Positions 35,401 to 43,602 of a stretch of 64,000 nt of DNA are shown piece by piece. The notes under the pieces are model-generated. The model did no database searches. It saw only the letters and a list, made by a program, of their open reading frames with translations, and was not told where the DNA came from. Source of the stretch: Sphingobacteriia bacterium 24-36-13. Its GTDB lineage: Bacteria; Bacteroidota; Bacteroidia; Chitinophagales; Chitinophagaceae. The position numbers and the translations under genes are program-made. The stretch covers positions 62,001 to 126,000 of the forward strand of contig NCHN01000001.1 in assembly GCA_002281875.1 (NCBI GenBank). Direction: 5' to 3'. How positions within the stretch are numbered: position 1 is the stretch's first letter; every line of letters starts with the position of its first letter.

Positions 35401-37193
35401 CTGGCTTTAGTAAAACTGCTGAAACGGTTGCTGGTAAGTTGGTTGGTGGAACAGACTCTACTCAATTTGGTAGACCCAGTTTTGTTTTTGTAGATGAAAA
35501 GAAAAATATATTTGTATGTGATCAATGGAATCATCGAATACAAAAATGGGTTCCTGGCGCTAAAGCAGGAATAACTGTTGCGGGCGGAAGGGGTGCAGGT
35601 AAAAGATTGAGCCAATTAAATAATCCTACGGGTATTTTTGTAACAGCCGACGGGCTTTTATACATCGCTGATACAGACAATGATCGAATATTGGTTTGGA
35701 AAGAAGGTGATACAACAGGAACTGTTGTTGCTGGCGGAAATGGAAGAGGTATCAAGCCCAATCAATTGTCTTATCCAACAAGTGTGTTTGTAGATGCATA
35801 TGGATCCGTTTATATTGCTGATGCGTTAAATGCTAGAATTCAACTTTGGATTAAAGGAAGCATTGCAGGTAAAACGGTTGCTGGAGGTAATTTTGCCGGT
35901 GCTGGGGCAAACCAATTGAGTAATCCCTTGGGTGTTTTTGTAGATCAAAGAGAAAATATTTATATAGCCGATTCTCAAAATGACCGAATTCAAAGATGGA
36001 AATTAGGCGATATTAGAGGAACTACTGTTGCTGGTGGAAAAGGCAAAGGGAATAATGCCAATCAAATTGTGTCTCCTTTAAATGTTTTTTTGGATGCCAA
36101 TAATCAATTAATCATAACTGAGGGAGGAACTGCCAACAGAGTCAAGAGTTGGAGAGTTGGAGCAGACTCAGGGCAAGTTATTGCAGGCGGAATTGAAAAA
36201 GGAACTGGGGCTGATCAATTGGATTTACCCGGAAGTAGCTTTGTTGATTTAGACGGCAATTTATTTGTTGCTGATATGAATAATTTTAGAATTCAACAAT
36301 ATAGTATAACTGATACCATTTTCTCCATTCAACCTAAAACAAAAGGCGTTTATAATGCATTGGCCACCAGCTTTAGCGGGTGTTCGGCTAATTCAGATGA
36401 CTTTAGATTAGACAGCGGCTATACTCCAGCTAAACCTGTGGTATTTGATATACAATATTGCCTAAATGAAACGGCAAGACCTTTGGGTGCTCTAGGGGAT
36501 AGTTTGCTCTGGTATACAAGGGCGAATGGTGGAATTGGTGCAACAACTGCACCTACTCCAATAACTAATACTGTTGGTACTGCAACTTATTGGGTTTCTC
36601 GCACAAATACTTTAGCAGGTTGCGAGAGTGTTAGACAGAAAATTACAGTAAACACCAAACCATTACCTGGCGCAGCTCTTGCCATTCTTGGGAAACAAAA
36701 TATTTTACCTGGAGATACAACTAGATTAATTGCATCTGCAGATTCAGGAAAAGTGATTAGTAAAATTTTATGGTATAGAAATGGAACACAATTGAATGCT
36801 ATACCAGATACAACCGATAAATTATTTGTTTTTTATTCAACCATTGGCCGATACAATATTGCTGTAACGGATACCAATCTTTGTACCTCTATTTCTGATA
36901 CCATTGATATTAGGGCCGATTTAACCACAGAGCAACAAATTTATTTTTTCCCTAATCCAGTAATCAATTCTGCCAAAATTATTTTTACTCCTTTAACCAA
37001 TAGTAGTACTTATCTTAAAGTCATATCTAATACTGGGGTGATTATGGTAAATAAACGAATCATCACTGGTACAACAACAGGTAACTTTGTTTACGATTTA
37101 GAGTTGGCTCAATTACCTAAAGGAATTTACAATCTTGAATTAGTTACAGGGGCAGGAAGGATTATTGCTCGAAATAGATTTGTGAAACTCTAA
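32433..37193 (+). CDS. Giant NHL-repeat protein with T9SS C-terminal sorting domain
   Basis: 1586 residues with a Sec signal peptide (about 1-30). Three large blocks of NHL beta-propeller repeats recur at roughly 70-380, 520-830 and 1000-1300; each repeat reads like GVFVDxxGNIYIADxxNHRIQxW followed by G(T)TVAGG. Each block is closed by a SFSGC motif, and the first two are followed by PKD/Ig-like segments with TAIC-type Cys. The C-terminal 75 residues (IYFFPNPVINSAKIIF to IARNRFVKL) form a type A T9SS sorting domain, so the protein is exported and attached to the cell surface. An adhesive or glycan-binding propeller role is likely; no enzymatic site is evident. Confidence 0.85.
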   Translation: MKLMSKTSIYCVKGFMAMLLIFATQLLTAQCVFVSISGPKCAGEGTITGTFSRSPYQIEWILNDSVIQKTKASLSTVATPVVSGNIAGKPKVSGTHGIAIDNSGNIYVSDTINNRVVAYNKNTPDGVTVAGGNGGGNMPNQLNKPAGLFIDGFGNLFVTDQYNNRVLRFAPGSSNGFLVAGGNGKGSGANQLSDPRDVYVDAQGFVYIADAGNHRIQRWAQGGASGLTVAGGFGAGSDSLRLNSPQGVAVDRNLNIYVADSANNRVQRFRLGNSVGTTVMGQLGKGTGYGYLFQPVDVLVDAFGDVYVIEAGNNRVQKLFNNGVGMVTIAGSDNGSNGSDNNQFNYPTGIAFDASGNLFVLDQQNARVQQYGVVPINTELRPYQGGVYTARVNSFSGCVQQSNIIYVNPKPDINITGKTAICTGDVAEIKLTGSTNYTWFPNTGVNKINDSTYLLKPDSTTFYGINSLTDSGCVSFRALTINVGSRSIPVVTPTICLSPDATKITTTILGERPASLNYFRNNGIKAGSFFPEWSKIGTAFAGGNGIGNGASQFGLPMGAFVDPKGNVYIADAVNHRIQLWKPGDLVGTTVVGGKGEGSANDQLNYPTGVFVDVAGNIYVADQNNHRIQYFAKGATIGTTVAGGLGAGNSTYQLNFPASVFVDSYGNIYIADAGNHRVQKWSNSGSQVKTVAGTGLPGNDGVRLNNPQAVYVDQRNNLFVADAENHRIMFYDQTSLVGAVAAGNRGPGTLPNQLNFPAGIFVDGNSNMFIADRGNNRIHRWALYDTVGTTVAGLANGSSGSALDQLQLPNAVGIDLEGNMYVADSRNYRIQKYTITAGADTVLQTGISGTYTALSASFSGCVTGSGNAFVVVAPNLKIKNDTTAICEGGQANLIVTGSNNYRWSPAAGLSATNRDTIIARPSVTTKYTVVSSIGNGCNSTADVTITVYKKPVLNIISPTCVSNEPMKLFSSPRVRNVLWTLNNDTLINLTTGFSKTAETVAGKLVGGTDSTQFGRPSFVFVDEKKNIFVCDQWNHRIQKWVPGAKAGITVAGGRGAGKRLSQLNNPTGIFVTADGLLYIADTDNDRILVWKEGDTTGTVVAGGNGRGIKPNQLSYPTSVFVDAYGSVYIADALNARIQLWIKGSIAGKTVAGGNFAGAGANQLSNPLGVFVDQRENIYIADSQNDRIQRWKLGDIRGTTVAGGKGKGNNANQIVSPLNVFLDANNQLIITEGGTANRVKSWRVGADSGQVIAGGIEKGTGADQLDLPGSSFVDLDGNLFVADMNNFRIQQYSITDTIFSIQPKTKGVYNALATSFSGCSANSDDFRLDSGYTPAKPVVFDIQYCLNETARPLGALGDSLLWYTRANGGIGATTAPTPITNTVGTATYWVSRTNTLAGCESVRQKITVNTKPLPGAALAILGKQNILPGDTTRLIASADSGKVISKILWYRNGTQLNAIPDTTDKLFVFYSTIGRYNIAVTDTNLCTSISDTIDIRADLTTEQQIYFFPNPVINSAKIIFTPLTNSSTYLKVISNTGVIMVNKRIITGTTTGNFVYDLELAQLPKGIYNLELVTGAGRIIARNRFVKL

Positions 37194-37216
37194 CACAAAT
37201 CCTGCAACATCTTTTG

Positions 37217-37224
37217 TACTTTTG
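37217..37224 (+). promoter_or_regulatory. -7 element abutting the prfB start
   Basis: TACTTTTG matches TAnnTTTG fully, and the gap to the ATG at 37229 is four bases (ATAC). It is the third such arrangement in the window and predicts a leaderless prfB mRNA. Confidence 0.55.
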
Positions 37225-37228
37225 ATAC

Positions 37229-38318
37229 ATGACAATAGAGCAAGTTAAATATATGAGGGACCGCGTAATGGTCCTGAGGAGGTTTCTTTGACGTCGATAA
37301 TAGATTATACAAAGTAGAAACCGATAGACAACTTTCCCTTTCACCTGGTTTTTGGGACGACAATGCCCGAGCAACTTCGGTCATGAAAGAAATTAAAGTA
37401 AACGAATACTGGCTTAAGCTGTATAAACAGTTAGAGAATGCAGTGGAAGACTTTGTTCTTTTATTCGACTATTGGAAAGCTGGTGATGCTTCAGAAGAAG
37501 AAACCAAAGAAGCATTTCAATCTGCACTTTCTCAAATTGAAGAAGCTGAATTTAAAAGTACACTCAATAAACCGGAGGATGAGTTACCTGCAGTGCTACA
37601 AATTAATCCTGGAGCAGGTGGTACAGAAAGCCAAGACTGGGCAGAAATGTTGCTCAGAATGTATCGCATGTATGGAGAGAAGCAAGGATGGAAAGTGACT
37701 GAACTTGATTTTCAAGAAGGGGATGGTGCAGGTATTAAAAGTGCCACATTGCAATTTGATGGAGACTTTGCTTATGGGTTTTTAAAAGCTGAAAGTGGCG
37801 TACATCGCTTAGTGCGTATTTCTCCATTCGACAGCAATGCAAGAAGACATACTTCATTTGCATCTGTATTTGTGTATCCTCTTATAGACGAGAGTATAGA
37901 AATAAATGTAAACCCTGGTGATTTGGAATGGGCTTTCTATAGAAGTGGAGGAAGTGGTGGCCAGAATGTAAACAAAGTAGAAACTGCTGTTCGGCTTAAA
38001 CATATACCTAGCGGTATAATTGTTGAATGTCAGCAAGCTAGAACACAGGGAGAAAATAGAGAGTTGGCAATGAAAATGTTGAAGAGCAGACTATATGAGG
38101 AGGAGTTGAGAAAAAGACAAGAAGCCATTGATGCCACAAACGCCGGAAAGAAAAAAATTGAGTGGGGAAGTCAAATAAGGTCCTATGTGTTTCATCCTTA
38201 TAAAATGATAAAAGATCATAGAACAGATTATGAAGTGGGAAATATAGGGCCTGTAATGGATGGGGAAATTGATGGTTTTATTAAGGCTTATCTAATGATG
38301 CAACAAGAAAATAATTAA
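37229..38318 (+). CDS. prfB: Peptide chain release factor 2 (programmed +1 frameshift)
   Basis: Frame 1 runs from the ATG at 37229 for 20 codons (MTIEQVKYM...RRFL) to an in-frame TGA at 37289-37291. Translation continues in the +1 frame from GAC (37290) for 342 residues, about 362 in total. The shift site is the classic AGGAGG (37277-37282), three-base spacer, CTT TGA C. Downstream, the anticodon-recognition SPF (RISPFDSN) and the catalytic GGQ ([13 protein letters not shown]) are present. RF2 terminates at TGA and TAA; frameshifting is autoregulatory because low RF2 leaves the TGA unread. A start at 37383 would delete the N-terminal domain and is wrong. Confidence 0.96.
37277..37291 (+). promoter_or_regulatory. 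prfB recoding element
   Basis: AGGAGG-TTT-CTT-TGA: the internal Shine-Dalgarno-like sequence sits at the exact distance from the slippery CTT/TGA that promotes +1 shifting in other bacteria. It is notable because normal Shine-Dalgarno use is rare in this genome. Confidence 0.93.
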
Positions 38319-38327
38319 ATTATAATT

Positions 38328-39719
38328 ATGTCTTTGGAACTGGAACAACCTAATTTATTTGAACAATTTGAATTATTAATTCAAAACGATGATCCCTTAG
38401 AAATAAGGGAATTTTTGAACGATCAAAATATTAGTGATGTTGCAGATTTGATTAATGAATATCCAGAATACGAAGCAAGAATTGTGGCGAATATGGCCAT
38501 TCACAGGGCAGCCAGCGTATTTAAAATTTTGGATATTGCACAGCAAAAAGACATTGTAAAAGAATTGCCTTCTGCAAAAACAGCAGAATTATTAAATGAG
38601 TTGCCGGCAGATGATCGAACAGATTTTTTAGAAGAATTACCCAAAGCGGCCATTAGAGATTTAATCAAATTATTAGATCCAGAAGAAAGAAAAATCACCC
38701 TTTCTTTATTGGGATATCCCGAAGATAGTGTGGGCCGATTAATGACACCAGATTATGTATATGTGTATTTACACAATACCATGTCTGAAGTATTCGAAAC
38801 CATTCGTAAGTATGCCAGAAACAGTGAAACCATTGATGTCATTTATGTAATTGATGAAAATGGGTTATTAATTGATGACGTTCGAATAAGAGATATTATT
38901 TTGGCAGCTCCAGAAAAAAGGATTGATGAAATAATAGATGGGAGAGTAGTATCTCTACAAGTAAATGATGACCAAGAAAATGCCAGCCAAGTCTTTAAAA
39001 TGAATAACCGGGTGGCTTTGCCAGTGGTAGATGAAAATAATATCTTATTGGGGATTGTAACCATTGATGATATGTTATGGGTAGCTAATGAAGAGTTTAG
39101 TGAAGACATGCAGAAAATGGGAGGTACTGAAGCCTTAAATGAACCCTATTTAGATATTCCCTTATTAAAATTGTTTAGAAAAAGAGTAGGCTGGTTAATC
39201 ATACTATTTATTGGTGAATTATTAACAGCTACTGCAATGGGACATTTTGAAGATGAAATTGCCAAAGCTTTAATATTGGCCTTATTTGTTCCCTTAATTA
39301 TTTCAAGTGGAGGCAATAGTGGGTCTCAAGCATCCACCTTAATTATCCAAGCGATGGCAGTTGGAGAAATTTATATTTCCGACTGGTGGCGCGTATTGAA
39401 AAGAGAAATTATAAGTGGAATACTATTGGGATCCGTATTGGGATTGCTGGGCTTTTTTAGAGTAGCTATTTGGCATTCTATTATCCCTAATGTGTATGGC
39501 CCTCATTGGGCTATGATTGGTGCAACTGTAGGCTTTTCACTTATAGGAGTAGTATTATGGGGCACATTAACTGGATCTATGTTACCCATTTTATTAAAGA
39601 AACTAGGAGCCGACCCAGCCGTATCATCCGCCCCTTTTGTAGCAACATTAGTGGATGTAACTGGGCTGATTATCTATTTTAGTTTTGCTTATCTTTTTTT
39701 AGCGGGATTGCTTTTGTAA
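38328..39719 (+). CDS. mgtE: Magnesium transporter MgtE
   Basis: 463 residues: MgtE N domain (about 20-125, with LLNELPADDRTDFLEELP), two CBS domains (about 130-255), and five membrane helices (about 285-463) with SGGNSGSQASTLIIQ and the selectivity region GADPAVSSAPFVATLVDVTGL. It forms a Mg2+-gated homodimeric channel in the inner membrane; the cytoplasmic N and CBS domains sense Mg2+. It follows prfB by 9 nt and is probably co-transcribed with it. Confidence 0.93.
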   Translation: MSLELEQPNLFEQFELLIQNDDPLEIREFLNDQNISDVADLINEYPEYEARIVANMAIHRAASVFKILDIAQQKDIVKELPSAKTAELLNELPADDRTDFLEELPKAAIRDLIKLLDPEERKITLSLLGYPEDSVGRLMTPDYVYVYLHNTMSEVFETIRKYARNSETIDVIYVIDENGLLIDDVRIRDIILAAPEKRIDEIIDGRVVSLQVNDDQENASQVFKMNNRVALPVVDENNILLGIVTIDDMLWVANEEFSEDMQKMGGTEALNEPYLDIPLLKLFRKRVGWLIILFIGELLTATAMGHFEDEIAKALILALFVPLIISSGGNSGSQASTLIIQAMAVGEIYISDWWRVLKREIISGILLGSVLGLLGFFRVAIWHSIIPNVYGPHWAMIGATVGFSLIGVVLWGTLTGSMLPILLKKLGADPAVSSAPFVATLVDVTGLIIYFSFAYLFLAGLLL

Positions 39720-39734
39720 AAGTCTGCATTGATT

Positions 39735-39750
39735 TTCCTAAGTTTAGGAA
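39735..39750. promoter_or_regulatory. Perfect 7-bp palindrome upstream of the DUF3472 gene
   Basis: TTCCTAA-GT-TTAGGAA overlaps a -7-like TAAGTTTA, 14 nt before the ATG at 39764. It is a possible repressor operator; no regulator can be named. Confidence 0.4.
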
Positions 39751-39763
39751 TAATTCATGCATT

Positions 39764-41425
39764 ATGACTCGTTTTCTCTTAGTATGTACTTGTTGTTTTT
39801 TTGTATTTACACTTTCTGCTCAAACAGTTTTGATACCTGCATATACAGGGTATGCTTTGCCTGCTGAAAAAGAAAATATTCAGCTCTTTTCAATTAAAGC
39901 AGGTTTGCAAAATTGGGTGGACCCACAGCAGAAAATCAGTTGGTTTTTTTATGTGAAAAATCCAGGAGAACTCCAATTGAGTTTGTTAACTAATAAAATA
40001 AATACAGGTTCTACTATCGAAATTGCATTAGCAGGAAAAGCATTTAAAATAAAATTGCTTTCAAGTGCTGCAACAAAGAAAACTACAGTTGGTAAGGTGG
40101 TTATTACAGATACCGGGTTTTATTCAATAACTATATCTAGTATAAATAAAGTAGGCAAATCCATCGCAAATATTCAATCATTAGAACTGAAGGGGCCAGC
40201 AACAGAAGGCATGCATTTTAACCCCGTTGAAAGAAGAAATGCTGCTTCTGTTCATTTAAAATACCCTCTTGCCGACTCAACAAAAGCCATGGCTTTTTAC
40301 AATGAAATCATGGTTCCTGCAGGTGCAGACCATTTATACAGCTATTATATGGCTTGTGGATTCAAGCGAGGGTATTTTGGTATACAAGTCAATAGTCCAA
40401 CTGAACGAAGAGTTATTTTTTCAGTTTGGGATGCAGGCAATGAAGCAATTGATCGAAGCAAAGTACCTGATTCAAATAAAGTTAAATTATTAGCAAAGGG
40501 ATACAATGTGGTAGCGAATGATTTTGGCAACGAGGGTACAGGAGGTCATAGTCATTTTGTATATCCTTGGAAAACTGAAGAAAAATACCAATTCATGGTT
40601 TTCGCATTAACGGATAGTGCAAAAGCAAGTACCATTTATTCTGGATACTTTTTTATACCGGAAACGGGTAAATGGAAACTAATTGCAAGTTTTCGCGCAC
40701 CCAAGGATGGCAATTATTTGCAAAACCTGTATTCATTTAGCGAGAATTTTTGGGGAATAAATGGTCAGTTAGAACGCAAAGCCTATTTTGGTAACCAGTG
40801 GATACAAAAGTCAAATGGCCGTTGGGAAGAATTGCTAACCAGTAAATTTTCTTATGATGCAACAGGAAAAGCGGGTCATAGAATTGATTATGGTGCGGGG
40901 GTAGAAGGGAAACAGTTTTATTTGAGCCATGGCGGATTTAAGCCGGCTAATATTCTATTTGGTCAAAGCTTATTTAGGCAACCAACTAGTCAAAGACCCA
41001 ATGTAGATTTAAACAGAAATTCAGATTCATTGGTTCAAGCTAAAATAGATGAGGAAACAATTAAAGCTGCTGTAAGTAAAGGGATAATTGATACAACAGG
41101 AAATGAGTCATCTGTTTATTATCATATTGTTAAGCAAGGGGATGGAAAGCCAATCATAGTAACTGATACTGTAACAGTATATTACAAGGGTTCCTTGCTT
41201 TCCGATGGTAGTATTTTTGATCAAACCAAAGAGAAGCCTGCCACTTTTCCTTTAAATAGATTAATTAAAGGTTGGCAGTTGGCTGTTCCAAAAATTAATG
41301 TAGGCGGCAGTATCAAAGTAATTATTCCATCTGGGTTAGCGTATGGCATTAGAAGCAGAAGTAAAGACATACCTGCCAATAGTGTACTGGTTTTCGATAT
41401 TGAAGTCTTGGATGCTCGGCAATAA
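39764..41425 (+). CDS. DUF5077-DUF3472 protein fused to an FKBP-type peptidyl-prolyl isomerase
   Basis: 553 residues with a Sec signal peptide (about 1-19). A DUF5077-like region (about 22-130, IPAYTGYALPAEKENIQLF) and a DUF3472 region (about 150-400, with FGIQVNSPTERRVIFSVWD and FGNEGTGGHSHFVYPW) precede a C-terminal FKBP domain (about 445-553, VTVYYKGSLLSDGSIFD, PATFPLNRLIKGWQLAVPKI and IPSGLAYGIRS). DUF3472 is linked to carbohydrate-related surface proteins of Bacteroidota; the FKBP part folds prolyl-bond-containing clients. A periplasmic or surface protein; the fusion is unusual. Confidence 0.75.
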   Translation: MTRFLLVCTCCFFVFTLSAQTVLIPAYTGYALPAEKENIQLFSIKAGLQNWVDPQQKISWFFYVKNPGELQLSLLTNKINTGSTIEIALAGKAFKIKLLSSAATKKTTVGKVVITDTGFYSITISSINKVGKSIANIQSLELKGPATEGMHFNPVERRNAASVHLKYPLADSTKAMAFYNEIMVPAGADHLYSYYMACGFKRGYFGIQVNSPTERRVIFSVWDAGNEAIDRSKVPDSNKVKLLAKGYNVVANDFGNEGTGGHSHFVYPWKTEEKYQFMVFALTDSAKASTIYSGYFFIPETGKWKLIASFRAPKDGNYLQNLYSFSENFWGINGQLERKAYFGNQWIQKSNGRWEELLTSKFSYDATGKAGHRIDYGAGVEGKQFYLSHGGFKPANILFGQSLFRQPTSQRPNVDLNRNSDSLVQAKIDEETIKAAVSKGIIDTTGNESSVYYHIVKQGDGKPIIVTDTVTVYYKGSLLSDGSIFDQTKEKPATFPLNRLIKGWQLAVPKINVGGSIKVIIPSGLAYGIRSRSKDIPANSVLVFDIEVLDARQ

Positions 41426-41469
41426 ATTATTTAACTTAACTTGAATTCAAATCCAATATAATAAGTAAT

Positions 41470-42963
41470 ATGAGAAAGTATATTTTCATCTTTATTTTAT
41501 TTGTGCCTATTTCATATCTATTCGCACAAAAGACTGCACCTATTACTGAACCAACACCTGCAGGGGTTACAGTAGTAACTACAAAGAACAGTGTTACCAT
41601 TTCTGGGAAAAAAGTAGATTATACCGCTTTCACAGGATATCTGAATTTGAAAAATGATACAGGTAAGTTGATTGCAAAAATGTTTTTTACTTATTACAAA
41701 AAAGACGGGGAGGATGCAGCAAAGCGTCCTGTTACATTTACTTTTAATGGAGGCCCTGGGTCATCATCTGTTTGGTTACATATGGGTGGATTAGGTCCTA
41801 AAAGAGTGCAGTTCAACGATGAAGGATTTTCTGAAGGTCCTCCTTACAGTTTTATTAGTAATGAATATAGTTGGTTAGATAAAACTGACTTGGTTTTTAT
41901 TGATCCAGTTTCTACTGGTTTTAGCAGACCTGCCCCTGGGGAGAGTCCTAAACAGTTTCATGGTTTTAATGAAGACGTTGCATCAATGGCATCATTTATT
42001 AGACATTTTTTGTCGAGGTATGAAAGATGGGGATCTCCAAAATATTTAGCTGGTGAAAGTTATGGTACTACAAGAGCTGCTGGGTTATCTAAATATTTAC
42101 AAGATAGACATCGCATTTACTTGAATGGCATTTTTATGATATCAGCCGTGTTGAATTTTGGGACCAATGATTACTATGTTGGGAATGATTTACCAAGGGC
42201 TTTATATATTCCTTCTTATACAGCAGCTGCTTGGTACCATAAGAAACTAGCTCCTGCATTACAAGCGAATTTGCAAAATGCATTGAAAGAGGCTGAAGCA
42301 TTTGCCATTGGACCATATGCAACTGCCTTAATTAAAGGTGGTTGGTTATCAGAATTGGAGAAGAATGCAATTGCCGAGAAGATGAGTTATTATACTGGAC
42401 TATCTAAAGAGTACTGTTTACAAGCAAACTTACGTGTAGAAGAGAGTCGGTTTTATAAAGAACTTAGAAGAAAAGATGGGTTAAGTATTGGCCGGTTAGA
42501 CGCCAGATTTACTGGTAGAGATATAGACGATGCCGGAGAAGTGAACAGCTTTGATCCATCCTTTGCCAATATCGATGGACCTTTTACTGCTACGATTAAT
42601 GATTATTTCCAAAGAGAATTAAACTTTAAGGAAGAAAACGGGTATAATATTTTTGGAGATGTTTATCCTTGGAATTACAGTAATGTTCAAAATCAGTTCT
42701 TAAATGTTGCTGAAAGTTTAAGAGATGCAATGAGTAAGAATCCAGATTTAAAAGTATATATGGGTGCTGGTTATTATGATTTTGCTACTCCTTATTTTAC
42801 TGCGAAGTATGATATTGAACATATGTTTTTAAGACCAGAACAAAGAAAAAATGTGCAATTCTATTTTTATGAATCAGGTCATATGTACTATATTCACAAA
42901 CCATCACTAGTGCAATTTAAAAAAGACGTAGATGCATTCTTCGAATTCAGTAGGGGGAAATGA
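41470..42963 (+). CDS. S10 family serine carboxypeptidase
   Basis: 497 residues with a signal peptide (about 1-19). The catalytic serine is S197 in LAGESYGTTRAAGL. The oxyanion/substrate motif FNGGPGSSSVWLHMGGLGP is at about 92-110, and GAGYYDFATPY (Asp) and FYESGHMYYIHKP (His) complete the triad near the C-terminus. It is an exported peptidase removing C-terminal residues. Its last 32 bases overlap the start of the ECF sigma gene, which suggests coupling to the regulatory pair downstream. Confidence 0.9.
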   Translation: MRKYIFIFILFVPISYLFAQKTAPITEPTPAGVTVVTTKNSVTISGKKVDYTAFTGYLNLKNDTGKLIAKMFFTYYKKDGEDAAKRPVTFTFNGGPGSSSVWLHMGGLGPKRVQFNDEGFSEGPPYSFISNEYSWLDKTDLVFIDPVSTGFSRPAPGESPKQFHGFNEDVASMASFIRHFLSRYERWGSPKYLAGESYGTTRAAGLSKYLQDRHRIYLNGIFMISAVLNFGTNDYYVGNDLPRALYIPSYTAAAWYHKKLAPALQANLQNALKEAEAFAIGPYATALIKGGWLSELEKNAIAEKMSYYTGLSKEYCLQANLRVEESRFYKELRRKDGLSIGRLDARFTGRDIDDAGEVNSFDPSFANIDGPFTATINDYFQRELNFKEENGYNIFGDVYPWNYSNVQNQFLNVAESLRDAMSKNPDLKVYMGAGYYDFATPYFTAKYDIEHMFLRPEQRKNVQFYFYESGHMYYIHKPSLVQFKKDVDAFFEFSRGK

Positions 42964-43540
42964 GGAAATTAAAGATTTGCTGGTTGCCATTGCTTATAAC
43001 AATGACCAGTCCGCTTATCGTACCCTATTTATTCAATTGCATGGAAAATTAAAGCAATTCTCATTCTCTATTGTAAGGTCTGAAGAAGAAGCAGAAGATA
43101 TTGTATCGGAACTATTTGTATTAATTATACAGCGGAAAGAACAGCTTTGTCAGTTGGAATCTCCGCTGTATTATTTTTATACCACTGTTCGAAATATGTC
43201 TTTGAATTTATTGAAAAAGCAAAAGCGAAGAGCAGGGCTTTCAATGGATGAATGGCAGGTTCAACTAAATAGTATATACTTTAGACCAGATTTATTGATG
43301 ATTACGGAAGAAATGGTATTGAAGATAAAAATGGCCGTTAATAGCCTTCCCAACCGCTGCAGGCTAATTTTTAAGCTGATTAAAGAAGATGGCTTAAAAT
43401 ATAAAGAAGTTGCAGAATTGTTGAATATTTCTATTAAAACGGTGGAAGCTCAAATGGCAATTGCTATGCGGAGAATGGCCCAAAGCATGCAGGTTGATCT
43501 TCAATCAAGACCAATTTTAGAAAAAAGGGTCAAAAAATAA
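42932..43540 (+). CDS. ECF RNA polymerase sigma-70 factor
   Basis: 202 residues: region 2 (about 15-85, with EEEAEDIVSELFVLI) and region 4 (about 130-180, MAVNSLPNRCRLIFKLIKEDGLKYKEVAELLNISIKTVEAQM) with the helix-turn-helix. It belongs to the Bacteroidota FecI-like ECF class that pairs with FecR anti-sigma factors and TonB-dependent receptors. The first 32 bases lie inside the end of the S10 peptidase gene. It is followed by the FecR gene and the SusC gene that carries the STN domain, the complete transenvelope signalling unit. Confidence 0.9.
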   Translation: MHSSNSVGGNEEIKDLLVAIAYNNDQSAYRTLFIQLHGKLKQFSFSIVRSEEEAEDIVSELFVLIIQRKEQLCQLESPLYYFYTTVRNMSLNLLKKQKRRAGLSMDEWQVQLNSIYFRPDLLMITEEMVLKIKMAVNSLPNRCRLIFKLIKEDGLKYKEVAELLNISIKTVEAQMAIAMRRMAQSMQVDLQSRPILEKRVKK

Positions 43541-43602
43541 TTAATTCATTTTAGGGGTAAATGTATTACTCAGTTGTTATAGAAGTGGAATCAACTATAA
43601 CG

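Noticed and set aside
32433-37193. CRISPR-like periodic DNA in the NHL gene
   Set aside because: The periodicity is imperfect, in frame and encodes NHL protein repeats; there are no constant direct repeats with unique spacers.
37289-37291. Sequencing error as cause of the prfB frame break
   Set aside because: AGGAGG-TTT-CTT-TGA-C is the known programmed-frameshift signal in exact form.
37383-38318. prfB as a 311-residue protein starting at 37383
   Set aside because: It omits the N-terminal domain; the recoding site at 37277-37291 gives the full-length protein.
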